64,000 nucleotides of DNA from contig CM045746.1 of the NCBI GenBank assembly GCA_024760905.1, forward strand, positions 13,971,466 through 14,035,465. Direction: 5' to 3'. A model generated the notes under the pieces. The model did not search any database. It was not told the origin of the DNA and saw only the letters and a program-made list of their open reading frames with translations. This document shows, piece after piece, positions 1-10,353 of this stretch. Position 1 is the stretch's first letter. Each line of letters starts with the position of its first letter. The position numbers were made by a program, and so were the translations under genes. The stretch is from Plotosus lineatus. Lineage: Eukaryota; Chordata; Actinopteri; Siluriformes; Plotosidae.

Positions 1-49
1 TGAAACTCAGCAATGCAGATCAGTCAATCAGATAGCACTGTTCCTGTGT

Positions 50-402
50 AGTATATCTATCTACGTCTACATCCAATCACGAGGAATGGACGTCGATCCC
101 TGAAGCTTAAGTGATGCTCATACAGGGATTGTCATGGCTGTGATCACAATGATCTACCGTATGGTTTACCAGGCCACATACGAACTCACTCACACCTACG
201 CGCAATTTAGAACAGCAAATTAACCTACTGTGCATGTTTTTGGACTGTGGGAGGAAACCAGAGTACCCGGAGGAAACCCACACAAGCACAGGGAGAACAT
301 GCAAACTCCACACAGAAACGCCCAGGCCTGCAGTCGAACCCAGGCCTTCTTGTTGTGAGGTGGACGTGCTAACCACTACACCACCATGCCACCCGGTGTC
401 AT
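50..402 (-). mobile_element. SINE-2 head with GATTGGATGTAG-type tail
   Basis: Read on the minus strand it starts with the tRNA-like head GGTGGTGTAGTGGTTAGCAC. It continues through a body (TTTGCATGTTCTCCC, GTGGGTTTCCTCC, AAAAACATGCACAG) and ends in a tail containing CGTCCATTCCTCGTGATTGG and ATGTAGACGTAGATAG. The same head and tail recur on the minus strand at 63036-63378. It is a non-coding retroposon; short ORFs crossing it are by-products. Confidence 0.75.
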
Positions 403-539
403 ATAAAATAATGTTAACAGACCCTTCGCTACTTTCTCTCACAGCTATTCACTTCAGTCATGATATTAGTTTTGTGACATTTAAACTTCAGTTGCATGGT
501 GATTTTATTTGGTTTGAAAAATTTAAAATTCTTAATGCT

Positions 540-662
540 AAAGGGGGGCCTGGGGAGCTGTCCAGGGTGTACTCTGCCCTCACTTGAAGTCAGCTGGAAT
601 GGGCGCCAGCCTCCCCGGACCCTAATTAGGATTAAGTGGTGACAGAAAATGCATGAATGATG
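540..662 (+). mobile_element. SINE 3' tail fragment (shared tail T)
   Basis: Carries GAGCTGTCCAGGGTGTACTC, GGGCGCCAGCCTCCCC and CCTAATTAGGATTAAG, ending near GCATGAATGA. This is the 3' module found at the end of many SINEs in the window; the 5' part is missing. Confidence 0.65.
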
Positions 663-1730
663 CAAAAAGGAACTACAGTGTGAGGCTTAAACTGAGTCAC
701 AGTAGCATTTATACGGTATAAAAACATGGGGCTATCACTTCATGCCCAACATCATCCATATAAGTGTTTTCTTTTTATAATTTTGAATAATGACAGGATA
801 GGAAAAAACAAGAAATTGGGTTATTTCTAGCTTCATTGTTTGAAAATAAAAGGATTGGTTCAATTTTCCAAAAATAATGGTTTGATTCCAAAACAAGGTC
901 TTTGGGTTTCCCAATGATAGTGTCACTTGAAATGGCAGTGTGTGCTTTATAACGAGATTTGCTGAATGTTTGTGGTTCTTCACTGTCCTGCTCCAGGCTG
1001 TGTAGTTTAGAAAAAAGCAAGAAAGTAAATATGTGATCCTGGTGCATTTCAGTTTGGCATCATTTATTTGCTGATTCGTTGCATATGAATAGTTTTTTAT
1101 CCTGTTGGGGTGTATTATTATTATTATAGCTATATATAGTATGTTCAAGTTCTACTGTGTTCAAGTTTGTGCACAGTTTATGTTAAATATAAATCAGGCA
1201 TATTACATCATATATCTTTATCCTCACAGCTTCTGAGTTTATCTTAAGGCAGTCCATATGGGGCCATAAGAAGCAGGAGCAAGTGGTTTCTACGTGATAA
1301 CAACTCTAACCAAAAAGAGGACATCAGGTAGAGCACATAGGTCTGGGGAGTAAAGGTGTCAGGATCACTAGTATCTCGGCGCTATCATGTTCTTAAACAT
1401 TGAGCATTAGAGTAAATATTAGAGTAAATGAAGAGCAATAATATTACGATCAACAAAACAACAATATAATTAATATCATTAATATTATCATTATTATCAT
1501 TATTATTATTATTATAGTTAAAAATGATATACAGCAGAGATGGATCGAGTGATCCTGGCACATCAGGCTGGTGGGGCTTATCATCAGCCCAGGGCCCTCA
1601 CCCTCTTTACACACAGCACAGACAGCAAATGGGACTTACCCCAGGAAGCACTGCCTAGTCAAGCCCACCAAGGACTTTGCAGAGAATATGAAGACTCCTA
1701 ACACTGCAGGCTTCTGCTTTGCCTTGACCA
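663..1730. other. AT-rich stretch without recognised gene
   Basis: No coding potential beyond chance ORFs. There are short ATT/ATA-rich patches around 1112-1128 and 1450-1517, the latter a degenerate TTA/ATT run. No repeat family was recognised. Confidence 0.5.
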
Positions 1731-1733
1731 GGG

Positions 1734-2480
1734 GTCGGGAACCTATGGCTCGTGAGCCAGACGTGTCTTTTTTGATGACTGTATCTGACTCTCAGATAAA
1801 TCAGGTGGCCTTTCTTAACAGAATAACTAATACATAATTTCATTGCCATTTAAATAAAAATACAAAAAAGCCATCAAATAAAACAAAAACAGATGAATAA
1901 ATCTTGCGCATTTAAATCTATAGATATATTTTCAATTCCACTTGTCACTGTGGCACGCAGCAGAGAGCCAATCCTTTCTGTACTCCAGTGTGTGGGCGGG
2001 GCTGATACATTGAAACTCAAATTTTATTGGATTATAACAACAGCCACAGACGGTGCGTGTTGTTTTTGAGTAAAGAGATAAATTTCCTCATTTTTGATCA
2101 GCTTATTTGCATGAAGCAAAGCACAGCTGGCAAGCAAACACAAAAGGACAGACATGGAAAAACTTCAACCGGCAGACCAGCTGATTGACAAAACTTGGGA
2201 AGTGCTTTCTGTCACGTAAACACTGCAGCGTGTGAGTCCTGTCGTACTTCATATACGTAATATTTGGCTCCACATGTGCACGCGAGCAGTCCTTCTCACA
2301 CCTGAAAAGCATCAAGACCAACCTGCGGTCACGTTTAACAGATGGAACCCGAAACGCCTGCATGAAGCTGAACCTCACCACGTATCAACCAGACTACAAA
2401 GCCATCAGCAAAACCATGCAGCACCAGAAGTTGCATTAATAGTAAGAAGTACTTTTCTTATTAATAAATAACTTCATTAT
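1734..2480 (+). mobile_element. hAT transposon, internally deleted
   Basis: The left end CAGGGGTCGGGAACCTATGG, followed by a GGCTCGTGAGCCAG palindrome, is typical of hAT elements of the ZBED5 / GTF2IRD2-like group. Most of the transposase is missing. Its C-terminus survives at 2263-2439 just before the right-hand AT-rich end. The exact right terminus was not identified. It is a non-autonomous deletion derivative. Confidence 0.65.
2263..2439 (+). pseudogene. hAT transposase C-terminal remnant
   Basis: Open frame ending at TAA 2437-2439. It reads FGSTCAREQSFSHLKSIKTN and then LRSRLTDGTRNACMKLNL, the hAT dimerisation region (usual consensus FGSTY.CE..FS.MK..K...RS.LTD..L...LRL). Everything upstream, including the catalytic DDE and zinc-finger parts, is deleted. 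The protein cannot be functional alone. Confidence 0.7.
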
Positions 2481-2561
2481 GACAATGTCATTTAAAATAA
2501 ATTCAGGGTCTTATTATACTCTAAAATTGTTGATCTTCTTTTTCAATTTAGTTGTATTCAG

Positions 2562-2596
<35 letters not shown>
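2562..2596. repeat. TA dinucleotide microsatellite
   Basis: Uninterrupted alternating TA of about 28 bp between hAT-derived flanks. Confidence 0.9.
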
Positions 2597-2598
<2 letters not shown>

Positions 2599-2599
2599 T

Positions 2600-2674
2600 A
2601 GAGCCCTGCGCGGGGCGAGTTTCAGCCCGCGGGCCCAAATTTAAAGTCAGACTTTTTGGTTTGTGGGGCGGGTC
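2600..2674 (+). mobile_element. hAT-like terminal fragment
   Basis: AGAGCCCTGCGCGGGGCGAG and GCCCGCGGGCC resemble a hAT end (TAGAGCCCTG type). It is cut off by the MITE that follows. The assignment rests only on terminal motif similarity. Confidence 0.4.
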
Positions 2675-2675
2675 A

Positions 2676-2995
2676 AAACAAGGCCAATTAGGCAAAAAAA
2701 AAAAAAACAAACAAAAAAAACAAAACCCCCCAACAAAACTACTTCATTTTTATGTGAGGGGCACATCTGTGTGTATTTATATTTTATTTACATCTTATGC
2801 ATTATTTTTGAATGTTTAATTGTTGTTATCAGCATTTATAGCATTGAATAAGTATTTATTGTTATTATATACACGTATACATGTACGTGCATATATGTCA
2901 GTCAGGGGAGTCAATCCTACTTTTTGCGGAAATCAGTGGTCGCGGGGGGATGGGGGTCTCGGTCCCCATTAACTGTGGAAAGTGAGGGATCCCTG
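2676..2995 (+). mobile_element. Tigger-like MITE (CAG-GATCCCTC family), 3' part
   Basis: Shares AAGGCCAATTA, the A-rich tract, TTTATATTTTATTTACATC and GTGAGGGATCCCTG at its end with copies at 11275, 13694, 28847 and 53391. The 5' end is missing. It ends at CCCTG followed by TA, as expected for TcMar TA target sites. Confidence 0.7.
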
Positions 2996-2997
2996 TA

Positions 2998-3475
2998 CTT
3001 CAACATCAACATAATCAAGAGAAAAGTTGAGACCCTGAGCAACTGTACTTGCACATTTGAAATAACTGTGGAACTCCTTGCTTTCATCGTAATTCTTGAC
3101 ATGTTTTACAAGAAGAGCAAAAATTACACAGCAACTTGCAATCATGAACAGCTTCCACCTTGACCAAACCTTGCCCTCTGGAATTGATTGACATATATAA
3201 ACGATTGAGAGAGGAATGAGGGTAGTGAGCTCGATTGTCAGACATGATCCTTCTTGTAAGGCGATCACGGCCCTTGATATCGTCTTTTGTCCGGTCAATG
3301 ACACCAAACGAATATGACAGGACAGGCACTGTAAATGTATTTGTGGCTCTGACTTTGTTTCTAGTGTTCAGCTCTGAACTCCAGATCTCTTTGAGATGAG
3401 CTTTGTACTCAGCCCGTAACTTGTCCTTAATGTGGGCATTCTGGAGCTTATCTCGAACTTGCATCCCTAATTCTC
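2998..3475 (-). pseudogene. Non-LTR retrotransposon, RT C-terminal fossil
   Basis: Minus-strand ORFs in two overlapping frames contain KDKLRAEYKAHLKEIW, SELNTRNKVRATNTFTVPVL, SYSFGVIDRT and RLTRRIMSDNRAHYPHSSLN. These match the thumb/C-terminal segment of LINE polymerases in which a K..Y..R...I..SELN..N...AINT...P...YS pattern recurs. A frameshift lies near 3290-3310. No catalytic domain remains and the clade is undetermined. Confidence 0.55.
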
Positions 3476-3479
3476 ACTC

Positions 3480-4085
3480 TGAGGCTTTGTAAAGCACCAA
3501 TTTATTTTTAATTTATTGCCATATTGCCAGCATTAACAGCAGAGTGGGTCTTGTGTTATTGTCCTGCAACACGGAAGGAGGCAAATAAGCATGCAGAGGA
3601 TCATCTGGCAGCATCTCCAGTGGCAGACAAGCCTTTTGTTCCTTTGTTGTCTCTCATCACCTCTCATCTTATTTCATAGTATCAAGCCTGCCTGTATCAC
3701 AAGGACGCTCAACTAAGACAGTTTGTACTGAGAGATGGAGTAATAATTTGACTGCCCATGTCATCTCTACATTACTTTTAAATTAGTAAAAAGGAAATGC
3801 ACCTCAATCACCTGAAACTGCAGAGAGAGGAGATTCCTGTGTCTCTGGTGATGGTGGTTCTTCAGAGGGCAGAACTTTGACCAAAGTTGTTTTTTGGGTT
3901 TTTTTTTTAAATGCAGCTTAATTCACCCTGGTCCTCTGTGGAGAACACTTCCTCTATTCTACCTTAATTTCCTTATTTTTTAATTCGATGAATATTTATT
4001 TATTTTTTTAAAACTGCGTGCTGAGAACCGCATGAATGTGTGTGTGTGTGTGTGGCCAATGTGTCTGTGGTATATGTGTGGTGTA
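3480..4085. other. No recognised gene; AT-rich with short TG run
   Basis: No supported ORF. A (TG)n run occurs at 4037-4053. The segment at 3930-4035 weakly resembles the interior of the GATCCCTC MITE (ATTTATTTATTTTT...GAACCGCATGAA), but no terminal repeat is visible. Confidence 0.4.
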
Positions 4086-4182
4086 AATGGAAATTTAAAA
4101 ATGTTTGCGCTCTTTCCGATTAATCCAAAAAATAATCGGGCGATTCATCGATTATTAAAATAATCGTTAGTTGCAGTTCTAG
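4086..4182 (-). mobile_element. hAT-like terminus
   Basis: On the minus strand it begins CTAGAACTGCAACTAACGAT and contains paired ATCGATTA/TAATCG motifs. This is a very common vertebrate hAT end (GAGCTGCAACTAACGATTA type). Only one end is present. Confidence 0.5.
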
Positions 4183-4300
4183 GGTGGTGTGTGTTTGGTG
4201 TATAGTATATGTGTGGTGTACATATGGTGTGTGCGTATGTATGTGTCTGTGGTATATGTGTGGTGTGCGTGCTTTGATGTGTGTATGTGTATGGTACTGC
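4183..4300. repeat. Imperfect GTGT/GGTGTA repeat
   Basis: Degenerate tandem of TGTGTGGTGTA-like units, for example TATATGTGTGGTGTACATA. Confidence 0.6.
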
Positions 4301-4744
4301 ACCCATATACAGCCTTTTACCAGAGCACAAGAAAAATGTGGTTTGGCAGCCTGGTGATCTTGGTACCAAACTGGAGATAGTGATGGTGACTTTTTTTTGT
4401 AGACTGCAGAGTCTGAATTCAATGCTTGTCCAATACTTCAAATTAATGAACTGCTTAATTAGTTAACAATGCGACACTATTAAGTTAACTGCCTTGTTCC
4501 AAGAACAAAAGTCTTTTCACTCATTTAGATCACATCAGTTGATTGCACATCCCTTTGTGTTGTTCGAAGCCCAAGAAACATCTAGTTTGCTCATGGACAA
4601 CATCTTCCATTAGCAAGATGTTTAAGCCATTGCCTAGTTATATAATATTGTTATTTACAATAAAGATTGGCAGCAACTTTTACAGCAACTAAGGCTGTCC
4701 TATGGTCTTTAAGATAGGCAGGGACCACAGTGAAAAAACAGTTT

Positions 4745-5375
4745 ACCAGTGAGCAGGTGGAAGTATGATGCCTGTGTTTCCACTCGGGAAATGGGTGAGT
4801 ACATCCCTAAGTATGACATCAGCAACTGCAGTCTGACCAAAAATGCAAAACCAAAAAAAAAAAGTTTAAGAAATTCTTGGGGTTTGCTGGATATCATAGA
4901 AAGCGTGTATTTAATTTTGCAGATTTTAATAAAGTAAGAATGAATGAGAGAAAAGCTCCTCAAAATTAGGCACTGAACCTAGGAGAATTTGCCCAACTGT
5001 ACAAAAAAGTTATTAGCAGCATTAAAAGGAATATGCACAAGGAGACAAAAGGTCCCCATCTTACTGCCCATATTGAGCTACAAAATTACCCGCAAAGTGG
5101 AAAGAGTCCTCTGAGGTCACAGGGGAACTTAAATTTGACAATATATGCACAACCCCACCGACATTTACTCCCTCAGAGACAGAATTCTTTGCCCGTGTAC
5201 TGTGTATGCTGCTGCCTATCTACATGACATTATAATCTATAGTGACAATTGGTAGCAGTATGTACATAATCTCAGAGCTATTCTGAGAGCCTTGAAATGC
5301 TCAAGGCAATTGGGGATGAGTGCCTCCACTTGGCTGACTGGGAGGTGCATTCCCAAATTGGCAAGAGCAACCTTA
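4745..5375 (+). pseudogene. Ty3/gypsy-type pol fossil, scrambled
   Basis: Two plus-strand segments are recognisable. At 4863-4928 KFKKFLGFAGYHRKRVFNFA equals the FLGLAGYYRRFVPNFA motif that follows the reverse transcriptase core. At 5208-5300 AAYLHDIIIYSDNW, a TAG stop, then QYVHNLRAILRAL equals the catalytic YLDD block with H in place of the first D. Normally YLDD precedes FLGLAGYY; here the order is reversed, so the locus is rearranged. There are no LTRs and no intact frame. It is a dead LTR-retrotransposon relic. Confidence 0.5.
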
Positions 5376-5383
5376 AGACCAAG

Positions 5384-5608
5384 GGCAGTGGTTGCCTCGT
5401 GGTATAGGGTGCTGGATTGATCATCCTACTTCCTACATCCAATACAACAACCTGCTGCTTAAGGTCAGCAAGTCCAAAGAACTTATTGTAGGCTACAAAA
5501 ACATCAACTGTATTAAACGTCATCATTCAGTTCATTTTAGTCCCCCTGTGCAGCTAACTGGGTTATCAAAGGCCGGCCATGTCTCTCATTGTCTATGGTG
5601 TGGGGCTT

Positions 5609-5611
<3 letters not shown>
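5384..5611 (+). mobile_element. SINE-1 fragment, degraded
   Basis: Head GGGCAGTGGTTGCCTCGTGG, and at 5546-5611 the body GCAGCTAACTGGGTTATCAA followed by GGCCGGCCATGTCTCTC. The middle is diverged. It is followed directly by a long TA/CA microsatellite. Confidence 0.6.

Positions 5612-5704
<93 letters not shown>
5612..5704. repeat. Compound (TA)n(CA)n microsatellite
   Basis: About 68 bp of TA followed by about 24 bp of CA. Confidence 0.95.
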
Positions 5705-5705
<1 letters not shown>

Positions 5706-5939
5706 TCACATCATCGTTGTTTTGAATAATTCTGATTCATGACATTCAGTAAATATGAAGACAGACAGTTAAACTTCAAGCCAAAAAATTAACATCATAT
5801 ACGTTTTGGCACTGTCAATGTTAGAACAGTGAATTGCGAGAGCAAGTATGCAGAGTACGCGCTTCAGGTCAAGGCACTACAGCATGACATCTGCAGTATG
5901 CAAGAAGCCTGCATAAATGAAAAGTGAAATAGAGTTTGA

Positions 5940-6480
5940 TGACCTTGCACTAAAGGGATGAGAGATATTGTATAATAGTATGAAAAGGAAAGCGTTGGCA
6001 GGCATTGTGCTAGTAACTGCTCCTCATGTGAAAGTGGTAGATGTAGAGCACAGTATGGAGGCCAAAATTTCAATAACCAGGGTTATTGTTAGGGTGGCAA
6101 AACTGTGTGTAATCTCCTGTTATTCCCCAACAGGAGATTATGCAAACTCCCCAAAAGAAGCTTTCTGTAACAGCCTTTTGAGCGTAAACATATAATACCA
6201 CAAAACAATTTCAATCATAGTCACTTGTGGAGATTTCAATGCTACAATTGGTAATGACTGCTAACCCTACAGCTGGTGGGCTGTTGGACAATAGAACAAT
6301 ACAGAACTAACTAGTTTTAATGAATATTATCTTATGGAATTATCCGGAAACAACAATTTGCACAGCCTAAACCCATGTTTGCTACCAGAACAGATCAACA
6401 TACATGGAAATTTGTGTCAAACCGGGGATACAAACATTACCTAAATTACATCTCATTAGAATGCTCTCTTAGAAGAGCCA
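5940..6480 (+). pseudogene. Non-LTR retrotransposon endonuclease fossil
   Basis: Frames with several stops contain LCVISCYSPTGDYANSPKEA (compare V.SAYAPT) and TCGDFNATIGND (compare the LGDFNA.IG catalytic block of apurinic-type LINE endonucleases), then a diverged FP....TW-like segment. There is no open frame and the RT part is missing. Confidence 0.5.
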
Positions 6481-6544
6481 CAAAAAAAAAAAAACTGTAC
6501 AGTGTACTCGAGAAGTAGCTGTAAATCTGTCCACCGTATGAGTA

Positions 6545-6631
6545 TTTTGGATGCCATGCCGAGCTAACTGGGTTATCCAAGGCCGGCAGTGTCTCTTACT
6601 GTCTATGGTGTGAGGTTCGTGTAAAAAAACC
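6545..6631 (+). mobile_element. SINE-1 body fragment
   Basis: CGAGCTAACTGGGTTATCCA, then GTCTATGGTGTGAGGTTCGT and AAAAAACCA. It stops where the Rex3 copy begins. Confidence 0.6.
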
Positions 6632-8195
6632 ATGGAGTTTGGTGAGGGCCAGGAGAGTGATTATCGGTTGTCCTCAAAAATGTTCTGGACCACCATCCAA
6701 CGCCTCAGGAGGGGGAAGCAATTCTCCACAAACACTGCTTACAGTGGAGGTGGGGAGCTACTCACCTCGACTGGGGATGTTGTCGAGAGGTGGAGGGAAT
6801 ACTTTGAGGACCTACTCAATCCTACCAACATGCCATCTATGGAGGAGCAAGACCCAGGGGGTTTGGGTGGGGGTCTGCCCATCACTGGAGTGGAGGTCAC
6901 TGAAGTTGTCAAAAAGCTCCTCGGTGGTCGAGCTCCGGGGTTGGATGAGATCCGCCCAGAATATCATAGGGCTCTAGATGCTGTAGGACTGTCTTGGCTG
7001 ACACGTCTCTGCAACATTGCGTTGTCATCAGGGGCTGTACCTCTGGATTGGCAAATGGGTGGTGGTCCCGATTATTAAGAAGGGGGACCAGAGGGTGTGA
7101 TTCAATTATCGGGGAATCACACTCCTCAGCCTACCCAGGAAAGTCTATTCAGGGGTACTGGAGAAGAGGATCCGACCGATAGTCAAACCTTGGATTCAGT
7201 AGGAACAATGTGGTTTTGTTCCTGGCCGTAGCACTCTTGACCAACTCTATACGCTCCACAGGATCTTGGAAGGGGCATGGGAGTTTTCCCAATCTGTCCA
7301 CGTGTTTTGTAGATTTGGAGAAGGCTCTCGACCATGTCCCCTGAACAATCTTGTGGGGTGTGCTCCGGGAGTATGGGTCGTTCCGGACCCATTGATACAG
7401 ACCATTTGATCGCTGTATCACCGGAGCCAGAGTTTGGTCCGTATTGGGAACAACAGGTCAAATTCGTTTCTGGTGGGAGTTGGAGTCTGCCAAGGCTGTC
7501 CTTTGCCACCGATTCTGTTCATAAGTTTTATGGACAGAATTTCTAGACGCAGCCGAGGCTCTGGTTTGGTGGCCATCGGATCTCATCTGTGCTTTTTGAG
7601 GATGATGTCCTTTTGGCTTCATCAAGTCGGGACCTCCAGCTCTCATCGGAGTGATTCGCAGTCAAGTGCGAAACAGCCGGGATGAAAATCAGTACCTCCA
7701 CGTCCGAGGCCATGGTTCTCAGACGAACAAGGTTGGAATGCACCCTCCAGGTGGGGAATGAGGTCCTGCCCCAAGTGGAGGATTTTAAGTATCTTGGAGT
7801 CTTGTTCACGAGTGAGGGAAGGATGGAGCGGGAGATCAACAGATGGATCGCTGCAGCCTCTGCAGTTAAACAGAGCCTGTACCAGTCCGTCGTGGTGAAG
7901 AAGGAGCTGCGTCACAAGGCGAAGCTCTCAATTTACAAGTCAATCTACGTTCCAATCCTCACTTATGGTCACGAGCTTTGGGTAGTGACCAAAAGAACAA
8001 GATCGCGGATACAAGCGGCTGAATTGAGCTTCCTTCACTGGGTGGCGGGGCTTGTCTGGGACCACCTCAGTGTGTCCCCCCCCGGAAGAGTTAGAGGAAG
8101 TGGCTGGGGAGAGGGACGTCTGGACCTCTTTGCTCAGGTTGCTGTCCCCACAACCCGACCCTAAACTTAGCGGAAGAAGATGAGGAGGAGGAGGA
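6632..8195 (+). mobile_element. Rex3 retrotransposon, 5'-truncated and decayed
   Basis: Plus-strand copy of the same LINE as the long minus-strand one at 31540-34832. Readable blocks in shifting frames are: [20 protein letters not shown] and VVERWREYFEDLLNPTNMPS near 6690-6840; GRAPGLDEIRPEY at 6931-6966; an RT core at 7434-7520 (VRIGNNRSNSFLVG...GCPLPPILFISFMDRISRRS); and TSTSEAMVLRRTRLECTLQV to RTRSRIQAAELSFLHWVAG at 7690-8050. A deletion follows HWVAG, joining it to VWDHLSVSPPG. At least four frame changes make it non-functional. Confidence 0.8.
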
Positions 8196-8199
8196 ATTA

Positions 8200-8620
8200 T
8201 ATTGTTGAAAGTGAAGCTGTGGTCAATAAACAGCATCCACACATAATTATTGTGGTCCAGGTGTTAGAGGTCAATGTGCAGAGCCAGCATTACTGCATCA
8301 TATGTGGACCTCTTTGACAGGTAGGTGAAATGGGTTGAGTGTAGCGGACAGTGAAGATGTGATATGAGCTTTGACTATACACTCAAAGCACTTTATGATG
8401 ATGGAGGTGAGTGCTACTGGGTGAAAGTCACTGAGGCAGCACCCATTAGGTTTCTTTGGCACAGGGATAATGCTGATTCCTTTGAAGCATGCAGGGACTA
8501 CAAACAACAGTAAGGAAAGTGTTCCTGGGCACATGCTTTGAGAACATGATTTGAGATGTTGTCCATTGTCCAGGGGTTTTCTGTGTTTATGTTTTTAAGG
8601 ATTTACACAAGTCTGCCTGA
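8200..8620 (-). pseudogene. LINE reverse transcriptase fragment
   Basis: The minus-strand ORF at 8298-8534 reads CFKGISIIPVPKKPNGCCLS, DFHPVALTSIIIKCFECIVK and AHITSSLSATLNPF. This is the RT fingers motif (F..S.IIPVPKK....LND.RPVALT...MKCFERLV) of a widespread fish LINE. It is not Rex3 or RTE-A. There are no catalytic residues in the fragment. Confidence 0.6.
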
Positions 8621-8947
8621 GGGTTCTGAAAATGATAGCTGTCCAACTCTGACACAAGTACATGCACACCAATTCATTGCTCCCAGGTCTGTCTGTCTTT
8701 CTCTCTCTCTCCTTTCTGCATCTTCACATTTTCCACACACAGAACACATGTAAATAAGGCAACTAATTAGCTACAGGTGCATGTAATCACTTATGACACA
8801 ACTCCTCAGCAACTGCAGAGGCCCTAACTACCACAATCACATATTCATATGATATCTGATCACAGATCTCAGTGAAACTGACCTTTTATGTTTTAATAAT
8901 GCGACAACAGTAATTAACACAATTTGGTAATTCTAGCAATCATATTA

Positions 8948-9130
8948 GTTGGTAGTGGTGGCTTAGTGATTAAGGCAATGGGTTACCGAACCAAAGGTCA
9001 GTGGTTCAATCCCAACTATCTCCACTCTTGGGCCCTTGAGCAAGGCCCTTAACCCACAATTGCTCAGTTGTATAAAAATGATAATTGTAAGTCGCGCTGG
9101 ATAAGACCATCTGCCAAATGCTATAAATGT
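8948..9130 (+). mobile_element. SINE-4 (tRNA head, L2-type tail)
   Basis: Head GGTGGCTTAGTGATTAAGGC, B-box-like GTGGTTCAATCCC, then GCCCTTGAGCAAGGCCCTTA, ending GTCGCGCTGGATAAGACCAT and CTGCCAAATG. The tail matches the 3' end shared by fish L2/Maui-type LINEs. Another copy is at 53216-53388. Confidence 0.75.
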
Positions 9131-9351
9131 TTTATTTGCTTGATGCAGGCCAATAATTTGACGTTTCTGAAATGCAATTACATCTTTTTTTTTTCTCAAC
9201 CATGGAAACTGAGACTGTTGTTAAAGAAATGTGAACTTACTCACTGTATCAGTTAAGATTTAATAGCATGGTGCCTGCTGAAATATATCATTCACTGCAG
9301 TAATTATATAATCAAAGGCTCTCTCCTATACGCTCTTTTAAATCCAGGTGG

Positions 9352-9612
9352 CAGGGGAGAATAGTGGCGCAGTGGTAAGCACTTCTACTTCACAGAAAGT
9401 AGATCCCAGGTTTGACAACCACGTCAGTTGAGGGCATTTCCTTGTGCTCTTCTCACAATCAAAAGATATGCATGCTAGGTAAATTGGATATTCTGGATTG
9501 CGCCGGGGTGCCAGTCAGTGTGAATGTTTACGTGTTTGTGTTTTAGCCCTGGGATGGTCTGGCAAGCTGTTCAGGGTGTACCCTACCTTCGCTTAAGAGT
9601 CGGCTTGGACGT
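9352..9612 (+). mobile_element. SINE-2, divergent copy
   Basis: AGTGGCGCAGTGGTAAGCAC head, a degenerate body, and tail T (GGTCTGGCAAGCTGTTCAGG, GTGTACCCTACC). Older than its neighbour at 9654. Confidence 0.55.
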
Positions 9613-9653
9613 TTGGAATAATAACATGAAATCATGAAAAATTTGGTATTCTG

Positions 9654-9990
9654 GGTGGCGCGATGGCGTCGTGGTTAGCACATCCGCCTCACAGTAAGAA
9701 GGTTCTGGGTTCAATTCCCAGCTTGAGCGTTTCTGTGCGGAGTTTGCATGTTCTCCCCATGCTTGTGTGGGTTTCCTCGGGGTACTCTGGTTTCCTCCCA
9801 TAGACCAAATACATGCACAGTAGCTTAATTGGCTGTTCCAAATTGTCCTTAGGTGTGAGAGTGAGAATGCATGTTTGTATGAGTGATGGCCTGGTGAGCT
9901 GTCCAGGGTGTACCCAGCACTCACCCAGAGACAGTCGAGATGGGCGCCAGCCTCCCCGTTACCTGAATTAGGATTAAGTGGTTTGAAGAA
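9654..9990 (+). mobile_element. SINE-2 with tail T
   Basis: Head GGCGTCGTGGTTAGCACATC, B-box-like GGGTTCAATTCCC, body TTTGCATGTTCTCCCCATGC and TTTCCTCCCATAG, then tail T (GATGGCCTGGTGAGCTGTCC, GGGCGCCAGCCTCCCC, TTAGGATTAAGTGG). Confidence 0.75.
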
Positions 9991-10129
9991 TCGAGTCCAA
10001 GCACATTACTGTTAATTTTTTCACTAACTAAATAGAAACGAGTGACAGGATAAGAAAAAGATACGGTAACTATATTGAACAGCTTGGTATCTCCAGATGT
10101 TTGCAAAACGAATGTTGGTAAGTTGGAGA

Positions 10130-10353
10130 GCGTCTGTATTTATATTTTACTTAAATCTTATGTTAGTTTTTCAATGTTTGATTGTTATTATAAGCATTTA
10201 TAGCATTGGATATGTATCGATATTATATACACATATACATGTACGTATACGTCAGTCGGGGGTGGGGAGTGGAGGGTTGATCCTACTTCGCGGATTCCGA
10301 TGGTCGTGTGGGGATCTCGGTCCCAATTAACCGTGGAAAGTGAGGGATCCTTG
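10130..10353 (+). mobile_element. Tigger-like MITE (GATCCCTC family), 3' half
   Basis: TATTTATATTTTACTTAAAT, TATACACATATACATGTACG, CTACTTCGCGGAT and GTGAGGGATCCTTG at the end, followed by TA. The 5' half is missing. Confidence 0.7.

Noticed and set aside
4120..4441. His/Thr-rich minus-strand ORFs at 4120-4441 and similar low-complexity ORFs at 59128-59403, 52680-52958, 5392-5742
   Set aside because: They translate GT/CA/TA microsatellites and degenerate GT repeats.
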